A model generated the notes under the pieces. The model ran no database searches. It saw nothing but the letters and a program-made list of their open reading frames with translations, and had not been told where the DNA came from. The position numbers and the translations under genes were made by a program. A stretch of DNA of 64,000 nucleotides from Cavia porcellus (taxonomy: Eukaryota; Chordata; Mammalia; Rodentia; Caviidae): NCBI RefSeq assembly GCF_034190915.1, contig NW_026947624.1, positions 124,001 through 188,000 on the forward strand. Direction: 5' to 3'. Positions 28,654 through 41,978 of this stretch are shown one piece after another; position 1 is the first letter of the stretch; each line of letters opens with the position of its first letter.

Positions 28654-30393
28654 GTGAATCTGATGTAACACACACCCATACAATGCGCACCACCCCGTGA
28701 TGTTTTTCTCACTCCTACTAGTGAATCTGATGTAACACACACCCATACAATGCGCACCACCCCGTGATGTTTTTCTCACTCCTACTAGTGAATCTGATGT
28801 AACACACACCCATACAATGCGCACCACCCCGTGATGTTTTTCTCACTCCTACTAGTGAATCTGATGTAACACACACCCATACAATGCGCACCACCCCGTG
28901 ATGTTTTTCTCACTCCTACTAGTGAATCTGATGTAACACACACCCATACAATGCGCACCACCCCGTGATGATTTTCTCACTCCTACTAGTGAATGTGATG
29001 TAACACACACCCATACAATGCGCACCACCCCGTGATGTTTTTCTCACTCCTGCTAGTGAATGTAATGTAACACACACCCATACAATGCGCACCACCCCGT
29101 GATGTTTTTCTCACTCCTGCTAGTGAATCTAATGTAACACACACCCATACAAGGCCCACCACCCCGTGATGTTTTTCTCACTCCTACTAGTGAATAATGT
29201 AACACACACCCATACAATGCGCACCACCCCGTGATGTTTTAATCACTCCCACTAGTGAATCTAATGTAACACACACCCATACAATGCGCACCACCCCGTG
29301 ATGTTTTTCTCACTCCCACTAGTGAATCTAATGTAACACACACCCATACAATGCGCACCACCCCGTGATGTTTTTCTCACTCCCACTAGTGAATCTAATG
29401 TAACACACACCCATACAATGCGCACCACCCCGTGATGTTTTTCTCACTCCCACTAGTGAATCTGATGTAACACACACCCATACAATGCGCACCACCCCGT
29501 GATGTTTGTCTCACTCCCACTAGTGAATCTAATGTAACACACACCCATACAATGCGCACCACCCCGTGATGTTTTTCTCACTCCCACTAGTGAATCTAAT
29601 GTAACACACACCCATACAATGCGCACCACCCCGTGATGTTTTTCTCACTCCCACTAGTGAATCTAATGTAACACACACCCATACAATGCGCACCACCCCG
29701 TGATGTTTTTCTCACTCCCACTAGTGAATCTAATGTAACACACACCCATACAATGCGCACCACCCCGTGATGTTTTTCTCACTCCCACTAGTGAATCTAA
29801 TGTCACACACACACATACAATGCGCACCACCCCGTGATGTTTTTCTCACTCCCAATAGTGAATGTAATGTAACACACACCCATGCAATGCGCACCACCCC
29901 GTGTTGTTTTTCTCACTGCTACTAGTGAATGTAATGTAACACACACCCATACAATGCGCACCACCCCGTGATGTTTTTCTCACTCCTACTAGTGAATCTA
30001 ATGTAACACACACCCATACAATGTGCATCACCCCGTGATGTTTTTCTCACTCCTACTAGTGAATGTAATGTAACACACACCCATACAATGCGCACCACCC
30101 CGTGATGTTTTTCTCCCTGCTACTAGTGAATCTAATGTAACACACACCCATACAATGCGCACCACCCCGTGATGTTTTTCTCACTGCTACTAGTGAATCT
30201 AATGTAACACACACCCATACAATGCGCACCACCCCGTGATGTTTTTCTCACTGCTACTAGTGAATCTAATGTAACACACACCCATACAATGCGCACCACG
30301 CCGTGATGTTTTTCTCACTGCTACTAGTGAATCTAATGTAACACACACCCATACAATGCGCACCACCCCGTGATGTTTTTCTCAAAGCTACTA
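28654..30393 (+). repeat. 69-mer higher-order repeat, copy 3 (internally deleted)
   Basis: This copy starts like 22,360 with a run of gaatctgatg units and gtgatgatttt. After seven monomers it jumps to the caaggccc unit that precedes a 65-bp monomer (29,190), corresponding to 24,569 onward. Compared with copy 2, about 26 monomers (1,740 bp) are missing at 29,123. It then follows copy 2 at offset 4,621 through ctcaaagctac (30,381). One extra monomer lies in the cccact run after the 65-bp unit, since 29,190 is 68 units from 24,636 but the later cassette is 69 units from its partner. Confidence 0.86.
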
Positions 30394-33300
30394 GTGAATG
30401 TAATGTAACACACACCCATACAATGCGCACCACCCCGTGATGTTTTTCTCACTGCTACTAGTGTATGTATTGTAACACACACCCATACAATGCGCACCAC
30501 CCCGTGATGTTTTTCTCACTCCTACTAGTGAATCTAATGTAACACACACCCATACAATGCGCACCACCCCGTGATGTTTTTCTCACTCCTACTAGTGAAT
30601 CTAATGTAATACACAGCCATACAATGCGCACCACCCCGTGATGTTTATCTCACTCCTACAAGTGAATCTAATGTAACATACACCCATACAATGCGCACCA
30701 CCCCGTGATGTTTTTCTCACTCCCACTAGTGAATCTAATGTAACACACACCCATACAATGCGCACCACCCCGTGATGTTTTTCTCACTCCTACTAGTGAA
30801 TCTAATGTAACACACACCCATACAATGCGCACCACCCCGTGATGTTTTTCTCACTCCCACTAGTGAATCTAATGTAACACACACCCATGCAATGTGCACC
30901 ACCCCGTGATGTTTTTCTCACTGCTACTAGTGAATGTAATGTAACACACACCCATACAATGCGCACCACCCCGTGATGTTTTTCTCACTCCCACTAGTGA
31001 ATCTAATGTAACACACACCCATACAATGCGCACCACCCCGTGATGTTTTTCTCACTCCCACTAGTGAATCTAATGTAACACACACCCATACAATGCGCAC
31101 CACCCCGTGATGTTTTTCTCACTCCCACTAGTGAATCTAATGTCACACACACACATACAATGCGCACCACCCCGTGATGTTTTTCTCACTCCCACTAGTG
31201 AATGTAATGTAACACACACCCATGCAATGCGCACCACCCCGTGTTGTTTTTCTCACTGCTACTAGTGAATGTAATGTAACACACACCCATACAATGCGCA
31301 CCACCCCGTGATGTTTTTCTCACACTTACCAGTGAATGTAATGTAACACACACCCATACAAGGCGCACCACCCCGTGATGTTTTTCTCACTCCTACTAGT
31401 GAATGTAATGTAACACACACCCATACAAGGCGCACCACCCCGTGATGTTTTTCTCACTCCTACTAGTGAATCTAATGTAACACACACCCATACAAGGCCC
31501 ACCACCCCGTGATGTTTTTCTCACTCCTACTAGTGAATGTAATGTAACACACACCCATACAAGGCGCACCACCCCGTCATGTTTTTCTCACTCCTACTAG
31601 TGAATCTAATGTAACACACACCCATACAAGGCCCACCACCCCGTGATGTTTTTCTCACTCCTACTAGTGAATAATGTAACACACACCCATACAATGCGCA
31701 CCACCCCGTGATGTTTTAATCACTCCCACTAGTGAATCTAATGTAACACACACCCATACAATGCGCACCACCCCGTGATGTTTTTCTCACTCCCACTAGT
31801 GAATCTAATGTAACACACACCCATACAATGCGCACCACCCCGTGATGTTTTTCTCACTCCCACTAGTGAATCTGATGTAACACACACCCATACAATGCGC
31901 ACCACCCCGTGATGTTTTTCTCACTCCCACTAGTGAATCTAATGTAACACACACCCATACAATGCGCACCACCCCGTGATGTTTTTCTCACTCCCACTAG
32001 TGAATCTAATGTAACACACACCCATACAATGCGCACCACCCCGTGATGTTTTTCTCACTCCCACTAGTGAATCTAATGTAACACACACCCATACAATGCG
32101 CACCACCCCGTGATGTTTTTCTCACTCCCAATAGTGAATGTAATGTAACACACACCCATGCAATGCGCACCACCCCGTGTTGTTTTTCTCACTGCTACTA
32201 GTGAATGTAATGTAACACACACCCATACAATGCGCACCACCCCGTGATGTTTTTCTCACTCCTACTAGTGAATCTAATGTAACACACACCCATACAATGT
32301 GCATCACCCCGTGATGTTTTTCTCACTCCTACTAGTGAATGTAATGTAACACACACCCATACAATGCGCACCACCCCGTGATGTTTTTCTCCCTGCTACT
32401 AGTGAATCTAATGTAACACACACCCATACAATGCGCACCACCCCGTGATGTTTTTCTCACTGCTACTAGTGAATCTAATGTAACACACACCCATACAATG
32501 CGCACCACCCCGTGATGTTTTTCTCACTGCTACTAGTGAATCTAATGTAACACACACCCATACAATGCGCACCACCCCGTGATGTTTTTCTCACTGCTAC
32601 TAGTGAATCTAATGTAACACACACCCATACAATGCGCACCACCCCGTGATGTTTTTCTCACTGCTACTAGTGAATGTAATGTAACACACACCCATACAAT
32701 GCGCACCACCCCGTGATGTTTTTCTCACTGCTACTAGTGTATGTATTGTAACACACACCCATACAATGCGCACCACCCCGTGATGTTTTTCTCACTCCTA
32801 CTAGTGAATCTAATGTAACACACACCCATACAATGCGCACCACCCCGTGATGTTTTTCTCACTCCTACTAGTGAATCTAATGTAATACACAGCCATACAA
32901 TGCGCACCACCCCGTGATGTTTATCTCACTCCTACTAGTGAATCTAATGTAACATACACCCATACAATGCGCACCACCCCGTGATGTTTTTCTCACTCCC
33001 ACTAGTGAATCTAATGTAACACACACCCATACAATGCGCACCACCCCGTGATGTTTTTCTCACTCCTACTAGTGAATCTAATGTAACACACACCCATACA
33101 ATGCGCACCACCCCGTGATGTTTTTCTCACTCCCACTAGTGAATCTAATGTAACACACACCCATGCAATGTGCACCACCCCGTGATGTTTTTCTCACTGC
33201 TACTAGTGAATGTAATGTAACACACACCCATACAATGCGCACCACCCCGTGATGTTTTTCTCACTGCTACTATTGAATCTAATGTAACACACACCCATAC

Positions 33301-34210
33301 GATGCGCATCACCCCGTGATGTTTTTCTCACTCCTACTAGTGAAAGTAATGTAACACACACCCATACAATGCGCACCACCCCGTGATGTTTTTCTCACTG
33401 CTACTAGTGAATCTAATGTAACACACACCCATACAATGCGCACCACCCCGTGAAGTTTTTCTCACTGCTACTAGTGAATCTAATGTAACACACACCCATA
33501 CAATGCGCACCACCCCGTGATGTTTTTCTCACTGCTACTAGTGAATCTAATGTAACACACACCCATACAATGCGCACCACCCCGTGATGTTTTTCTCACT
33601 GCTACTGGTGAATCTAATGTAACACACACCCATACAATGCGCACCACCCCGTGATGTTTTTCTCACTGCTACTGGTGAATCTAATGTAACACACACCCAT
33701 ACAATGCGCACCACCATGTGATGTTTTTCTCACTGCTACTAGTGAATCTAATGTAACACACACCCATACAATGCGCACGACCGCGTGATGTTTTTCTCAC
33801 TGCTACTAGTGTATGTATTGTAACACACACCCATACAATGCGCACCACCCCGTGATGTTTTTCTCACTGCTACTAGTGTATGTATTGTAACACACACCCA
33901 TACAATGCGCACCACCCCGTGATGTTTTTCTCACTGCTACTATTGAATCTAATGTAACACACACCCATACGATGCGCATCACCCCGTGATGTTTTTCTCA
34001 CTCCTACTAGTGAAAGTAATGTAACACACACCCATACAATGCGCACCACCCCGTGATGTTTTTCTCACTGCTACTAGTGAATCTAATGTAACACACACCC
34101 ATACAATGCGCACCACCCCGTGAAGTTTTTCTCACTGCTACTAGTGAATCTAATGTAACACACACCCATACAATGCGCACCACCCCGTGATGTTTTTCTC
34201 AAAGCTACTA
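30394..34210 (+). repeat. 57-mer higher-order repeat, copy 1 (3,817 bp)
   Basis: 57 x 67 minus one 2-bp deletion. It starts after the ctcaaagctac junction and includes gtgtatgtattg (30,461), aatacacagcc, ccatgcaatgtgc, cccact units with gtcacac, cacacttaccag, caaggccc units, a 65-bp monomer (31,667), the cassette, gtgtatgtattg (32,737), then gatgcgcatcac, gaaagtaatg, gaagttttt, ctggtg, caccatgtg, cgcacgaccgcg (33,774) and two adjacent gtgtatgtattg units. 30,461 to about 30,970 repeats at 32,737 with an offset of 2,276 (34 monomers), an internal duplication. Confidence 0.93.
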
Positions 34211-37200
34211 GTGAATGTAATGTAACACACACCCATACAATGCGCACCACCCCGTGATGTTTTTCTCACTGCTACTAGTGTATGTATTGTAACACACACC
34301 CATACAATGCGCACCACCCCGTGATGTTTTTCTCACTCCTACTAGTGAATCTAATGTAACACACACCCATACAATGCGCACCACCCCGTGATGTTTTTCT
34401 CACTCCTACTAGTGAATCTAATGTAATACACAGCCATACAATGCGCACCACCCCGTGATGTTTATCTCACTCCTACTAGTGAATCTAATGTAACATACAC
34501 CCATACAATGCGCACCACCCCGTGATGTTTTTCTCACTCCCACTAGTGAATCTAATGTAACACACACCCATACAATGCGCACCACCCCGTGATGTTTTTC
34601 TCACTCCTACTAGTGAATCTAATGTAACACACACCCATACAATGCGCACCACCCCGTGATGTTTTTCTCACTCCCACTAGTGAATCTAATGTAACACACA
34701 CCCATGCAATGTGCACCACCCCGTGATGTTTTTCTCACTGCTACTAGTGAATGTAATGTAACACACACCCATACAATGCGCACCACCCCGTGATGTTTTT
34801 CTCACTCCCACTAGTGAATCTAATGTAACACACACCCATACAATGCGCACCACCCCGTGATGTTTTTCTCACTCCCACTAGTGAATCTAATGTAACACAC
34901 ACCCATACAATGCGCACCACCCCGTGATGTTTTTCTCACTCCCACTAGTGAATCTAATGTCACACACACACATACAATGCGCACCACCCCGTGATGTTTT
35001 TCTCACTCCCACTAGTGAATGTAATGTAACACACACCCATGCAATGCGCACCACCCCGTGTTGTTTTTCTCACTGCTACTAGTGAATGTAATGTAACACA
35101 CACCCATACAATGCGCACCACCCCGTGATGTTTTTCTCACACTTACCAGTGAATGTAATGTAACACACACCCATACAAGGCGCACCACCCCGTGATGTTT
35201 TTCTCACTCCTACTAGTGAATGTAATGTAACACACACCCATACAAGGCGCACCACCCCGTGATGTTTTTCTCACTCCTACTAGTGAATCTAATGTAACAC
35301 ACACCCATACAAGGCCCACCACCCCGTGATGTTTTTCTCACTCCTACTAGTGAATGTAATGTAACACACACCCATACAAGGCGCACCACCCCGTCATGTT
35401 TTTCTCACTCCTACTAGTGAATCTAATGTAACACACACCCATACAAGGCCCACCACCCCGTGATGTTTTTCTCACTCCTACTAGTGAATAATGTAACACA
35501 CACCCATACAATGCGCACCACCCCGTGATGTTTTAATCACTCCCACTAGTGAATCTAATGTAACACACACCCATACAATGCGCACCACCCCGTGATGTTT
35601 TTCTCACTCCCACTAGTGAATCTAATGTAACACACACCCATACAATGCGCACCACCCCGTGATGTTTTTCTCACTCCCACTAGTGAATCTGATGTAACAC
35701 ACACCCATACAATGCGCACCACCCCGTGATGTTTTTCTCACTCCCACTAGTCAATCTAATGTAACACACACCCATACAATGCGCACCACCCCGTGATGTT
35801 TTTCTCACTCCCACTAGTGAATCTAATGTAACACACACCCATACAATGCGCACCACCCCGTGATGTTTTTCTCACTCCCACTAGTGAATCTAATGTAACA
35901 CACACCCATACAATGCGCACCACCCCGTGATGTTTTTCTCACTCCCAATAGTGAATGTAATGTAACACACACCCATGCAATGCGCACCACCCCGTGTTGT
36001 TTTTCTCACTGCTACTAGTGAATGTAATGTAACACACACCCATACAATGCGCACCACCCCGTGATGTTTTTCTCACTCCTACTAGTGAATCTAATGTAAC
36101 ACACACCCATACAATGTGCATCACCCCGTGATGTTTTTCTCACTCCTACTAGTGAATGTAATGTAACACACACCCATACAATGCGCACCACCCCGTGATG
36201 TTTTTCTCCCTGCTACTAGTGAATCTAATGTAACACACACCCATACAATGCGCACCACCCCGTGATGTTTTTCTCACTGCTACTAGTGAATCTAATGTAA
36301 CACACACCCATACAATGCGCACCACCCCGTGATGTTTTTCTCACTGCTACTAGTGAATCTAATGTAACACACACCCATACAATGCGCACCACCCCGTGAT
36401 GTTTTTCTCACTGCTACTAGTGAATCTAATGTAACACACACCCATACAATGCGCACCACCCCGTGATGTTTTTCTCACTGCTACTAGTGAATGTAATGTA
36501 ACACACACCCATACAATGCGCACCACCCCGTGATGTTTTTCTCACTGCTACTAGTGTATGTATTGTAACACACACCCATACAATGCGCACCACCCCGTGA
36601 TGTTTTTCTCACTCCTACTAGTGAATCTAATGTAACACACACCCATACAATGCGCACCACCCCGTGATGTTTTTCTCACTCCTACTAGTGAATCTAATGT
36701 AATACACAGCCATACAATGCGCACCACCCCGTGATGTTTATCTCACTCCTACTAGTGAATCTAATGTAACAGACACCCATACAATGCGCACCACCCCGTG
36801 ATGTTTTTCTCACTCCCACTAGTGAATCTAATGTAACACACACCCATACAATGCGCACCACCCCGTGATGTTTTTCTCACTCCTACTAGTGAATCTAATG
36901 TAACACACACCCATACAATGCGCACCACCCCGTGATGTTTTTCTCACTCCCACTAGTGAATCTAATGTAACACACACCCATGCAATGTGCACCACCCCGT
37001 GATGTTTTTCTCACTGCTACTAGTGAATGTAATGTAACACACACCCATACAATGCGCACCACCCCGTGATGTTTTTCTCACTGCTACTATTGAATCTAAT
37101 GTAACACACAAACATACGATGCGCATCACCCCGTGATGTTTTTCTCACTCCTACTAGTGAAAGTAATGTAACACACACCCATACAATGCGCACCACCCCG

Positions 37201-38027
37201 TGATGTTTTTCTCACTGCTACTAGTGAATCTAATGTAACACACACCCATACAATGCGCACCACCCCGTGAAGTTTTTCTCACTGCTACTAGTGAATCTAA
37301 TGTAACACACACCCATACAATGCGCACCACCCCGTGATGTTTTTCTCACTGCTACTAGTGAATCTAATGTAACACACACCCATACAATGCGCACCACCCC
37401 GTGATGTTTTTCTCACTGCTACTGGTGAATCTAATGTAACACACACCCATACAATGCGCACCACCCCGTGATGTTTTTCTTACTGCTACTGGTGAATCTA
37501 ATGTAACACACACCCATACAATGCGCACCACCATGTGATGTTTTTCTCACTGCTACTAGTGAATCTAATGTAACACACACCCATACAATGCGCACGACCG
37601 CGTGATGTTTTTCTCACTGCTACTAGTGTATGTATTGTAACACACACCCATACAATGCGCACCACCCCGTGATGTTTTTCTCACTGCTACTAGTGTATGT
37701 ATTGTAACACACACCCATACAATGCGCACCACCCCGTGATGTTTTTCTCACTGCTACTATTGAATCTAATGTAACACACACCCATACGATGCGCATCACC
37801 CCGTGATGTTTTTCTCACTCCTACTAGTGAAAGTAATGTAACACACACCCATACAATGCGCACCACCCCGTGATGTTTTTCTCACTGCTACTAGTGAATC
37901 TAATGTAACACACACCCATACAATGCGCACCACCCCGTGAAGTTTTTCTCACTGCTACTAGTGAATCTAATGTAACACACACCCATACAATGCGCACCAC
38001 CCCGTGATGTTTTTCTCAAAGCTACTA
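34211..38027 (+). repeat. 57-mer higher-order repeat, copy 2 (3,817 bp)
   Basis: Every marker recurs 3,817 bases after copy 1: gtgtatgtattg 34,278, 65-bp monomer 35,484, cgcacgaccgcg 37,591, ctcaaagctac 38,015. Only single-base differences from copy 1 were noticed, such as tagtcaatct near 35,751, aacagacaccc near 36,770, cacaaacatacg near 37,110 and cttactgc near 37,480, so identity is about 99.9% by eye. Confidence 0.93.
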
Positions 38028-40370
38028 GTGAATGTAATGTAACACACACCCATACAATGCGCACCACCCCGTGATGTTTTTCTCACTGCTACTAGTGTAT
38101 GTATTGTAACACACACCCATACAATGCGCACCACCCCGTGATGTTTTTCTCACTCCTACTAGTGAATCTAATGTAACACACACCCATACAATGCGCACCA
38201 CCCCGTGATGTTTTTCTCACTCCTACTAGTGAATCTAATGTAATACACAGCCATACAATGCGCACCACCCCGTGATGTTTATCTCCCTCCTACTAGTGAA
38301 TCTAATGTAACATACACCCATACAATGCGCACCACCCCGTGATGTTTTTCTCACTCCCACTAGTGAATCTAATGTAACACACACCCATACAATGCGCACC
38401 ACCCCGTGATGTTTTTCTCACTCCTACTAGTGAATCTAATGTAACACACACCCATACAATGCGCACCACCCCGTGATGTTTTTCTCACTCCCACTAGTGA
38501 ATCTAATGTAACACACACCCATGCAATGTGCACCACTCCGTGATGTTTTTCTCACTGCTACTAGTGAATGTAATGTAACACACACCCATACAATGCGCAC
38601 CACCCCGTGATGTTTTTCTCACTCCCACTAGTGAATCTAATGTAACACACACCCATACAATGCGCACCACCCCGTGATGTTTTTCTCACTCCCACTAGTG
38701 AATCTAATGTAACACACACCCATACAATGCGCACCACCCCGTGATGTTTTTCTCACTCCCACTAGTGAATCTAATGTCACACACACACATACAATGCGCA
38801 CCACCCCGTGATGTTTTTCTCACTCCCACTAGTGAATGTAATGTAACACACACCCATGCAATGCGCACCACCCCGTGTTGTTTTTCTCACTGCTACTAGT
38901 GAATGTAATGTAACACACACCCATACAATGTGCACCACCCCGTGATGTTTTTCTCACACTTACCAGTGAATGTAATGTAACACACACCCATACAAGGCGC
39001 ACCACCCCGTGATGTTTTTCTCACTCCTACTAGTGAATGTAATGTAACACACACCCATACAAGGCGCACCACCCCGTGATGTTTTTCTCACTCCTACTAG
39101 TGAATCTAATGTAACACACACCCATACAAGGCCCACCACCCCGTGATGTTTTTCTCACTCCTACTAGTGAATGTAATGTAACACACACCCATACAAGGCG
39201 CACCACCCCGTCATGTTTTTCTCACTCCTACTAGTGAATCTAATGTAACACACACCCATACAAGGCCCACCACCCCGTGATGTTTTTCTCACTCCTACTA
39301 GTGAATAATGTAACACACACCCATACAATGCGCACCACCCCGTGATGTTTTAATCACTCCCACTAGTGAATCTAATGTAACACACACCCATACAATGCGC
39401 ACCACCCCGTGATGTTTTTCTCACTCCCACTAGTGAATCTAATGTAACACACACCCATACAATGCGCACCACCCCGTGATGTTTTTCTCACTCCCACTAG
39501 TGAATCTGATGTAACACACACCCATACAATGCGCACCACCCCGTGATGTTTTTCTCACTCCCACTAGTGAATCTAATGTAACACACACCCATACAATGCG
39601 CACCACCCCGTGATGTTTTTCTCACTCCCACTAGTGAATCTAATGTAACACACACCCATACAATGCGCACCACCCCGTGATGTTTTTCTCACTCCCACTA
39701 GTGAATCTAATGTAACACACACCCATACAATGCGCACCACCCCGTGATGTTTTTCTCACTCCCAATAGTGAATGTAATGTAACACACACCCATGCAATGA
39801 GCACCACCCCGTGTTGTTTTTCTCACTGCTACTAGTGAATGTAATGTAACACACACCCATACAATGCGCACCACCCCGTGATGTTTTTCTCACTCCTACT
39901 AGTGAATCTAATGTAACACACACCCATACAATGTGCATCACCCCGTGATGTTTTTCTCACTCCTACTAGTGAATGTAATGTAACACACACCCATACAATG
40001 CGCACCACCCCGTGATGTTTTTCTCCCTGCTACTAGTGAATCTAATGTAACACACACCCATACAATGCGCACCACCCCGTGATGTTTTTCTCACTGCTAC
40101 TAGTGAATCTAATGTAACACACACCCATACAATGCGCACCACCCCGTGATGTTTTTCTCACTGCTACTAGTGAATCTAATGTAACACACACCCATACAAT
40201 GCGCACCACCCCGTGATGGTTTTCTCACTGCTACTAGTGAATCTAATGTAACACACACCCATACAATGCGCACCACCCCGTGATGTTTTTCTCACTGCTA
40301 CTAGTGAATGTAATGTAACACACACCCGTACAATGCGCACCACCCCGTGATGTTTTTCTCACTGCTACTG
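38028..40370 (+). repeat. 57-mer higher-order repeat, copy 3 (first 35 monomers)
   Basis: This copy is collinear with the first 2,343 bases of copies 1 and 2 (65-bp monomer 39,301). At 40,371 it passes directly to a ctggtg unit like the one at 33,608, skipping 13 monomers that copies 1 and 2 have (gtgtatgtattg through the gaagttttt units). Private changes: atctccctcc near 38,285, ccactccgtg near 38,533, caatgtgcacc near 38,928, caatgagcacc near 39,795. Confidence 0.9.
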
Positions 40371-41978
40371 GTGAATCTAATGTAACACACAGCCATACAA
40401 TGCGCACCACCCCGTGATGTTTTTCTCACTGCTACTGGTGAATCTAATGTAACACACACCCATACAATGCGCACCACCATGTGATGTTTTTCTCACTGCT
40501 ACTAGTGAATCTAATGTAACACACACCCATACAATGCGCACGACCGCGTGATGTTTTTCTCACTGCTACTAGTGTATGTATTGTAACACACACCCATACA
40601 ATGCGCACCACCCCGTGATGTTTTTCTCACTGCTACTAGTGTATGTATTGTAACACACACCCATACAATGCGCACCACCCCGTGATGTTTATCTCACTCC
40701 TACTAGTGAATGTAATGTAACACACACCCATACAATGCGCACCACCCCGTGATGTTTTTCTCACTCCTACTAGTGAATCTAATGTAATACACAGCCATAC
40801 AATGCGCACCACCCCGTGATGTTTTTCTCACTCCTACTAGTGAATCTAATGTAACATACACCCATACAATGCGCACCACCCCGTGATGTTTTTCTCACTC
40901 CCACTAGTGAATCTAATGTAACACACACCCATACAATGCGCACCACCCCGTGATGTTTTTCTCACTCCTACTAGTGAATCTAATGTAACACACACCCATA
41001 CAATGCGCACCACCCCGTGATGTTTTTCTCACTGCTACTAGTGTATGTATTGTAACACACACCCATACAATGCGCACCACCCCGTGATGTTTATCTCACT
41101 CCTACTAGTGAATGTAATGTAACACACACCCATACAATGCGCACCACCCCGTGATGATTTTCTCACTCCTACTAGTGAATCTAATGTAATACACAGCCAT
41201 ACAATGCGCACCACCCCGTGATGTTTTTCTCACTCCTACTAGTGAATCTAATGTAACATACACCCATACAATGCGCACCACCCCGTGATGTTTTTCTCAC
41301 TCCCACTAGTGAATCTAATGTAACACACACCCATACAATGCGCACCACCCCGTGATGTTTTTCTCACTCCTACTAGTGAATCTAATGTAACACACACCCA
41401 TACAATGCGCACCACCCCGTGATGTTTTTCTCACTCCCACTAGTGAATCTAATGTAACACACACCTATGCAATGTGCACCACCCCGTGATGTTTTTCTCA
41501 CTGCTACTAGTGAATGTAATGTAACACACACCCATACAATGCGCACCACCCCGTGATGTTTTTCTCACTGCTACTATTGAATCTAATGTAACACACACCC
41601 ATACGATGCGCATCACCCCGTGATGTTTTTCTCACTCCTACTAGTGAAAGTAATGTAACACACACCCATACAATGCGCACCACCCCGTGATGTTTTTCTC
41701 ACTGCTACTAGTGAATCTAATGTAACACACACCCATACAATGCGCACCACCCCGTGAAGCTTTTCTCACTGCTACTAGTGAATCTAATGTAACACACACC
41801 CATACAATGCGCACCACCCCGTGATGTTTTTCTCACTGCTACTATTGAATCTAATGTAACACACACCCATACAATGCGCACCACCCCGTGATGTTTTTCT
41901 CACTGCTACTGGTGAATCTAATGTAACACACACCCATACAATGCGCACCACCCCGTGATGTTTTTCTCACTGCTACTG
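40371..41978 (+). repeat. Return of the 1-2.5 kb module with a 6-mer duplication
   Basis: After ctggtg, caccatgtg and cgcacgaccgcg units, the first-zone order returns: gtgtatgtattg, gtttatctc, aatacacagcc, aacatacaccc, cccact, ccatgcaatgtgc, gatgcgcatcac, gaaagtaatg, gaagctttt, ctattg, ctggtg. The segment 40,639-41,040 repeats at 41,041-41,442 (offset 402, six monomers), with one added change, gtgatgatttt near 41,153. The gaagctttt and ctattg markers tie this block to the second 18-mer copies at 1.2-2.4 kb and 5.1-6.2 kb rather than to the nearer 33 and 37 kb copies. Confidence 0.87.
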
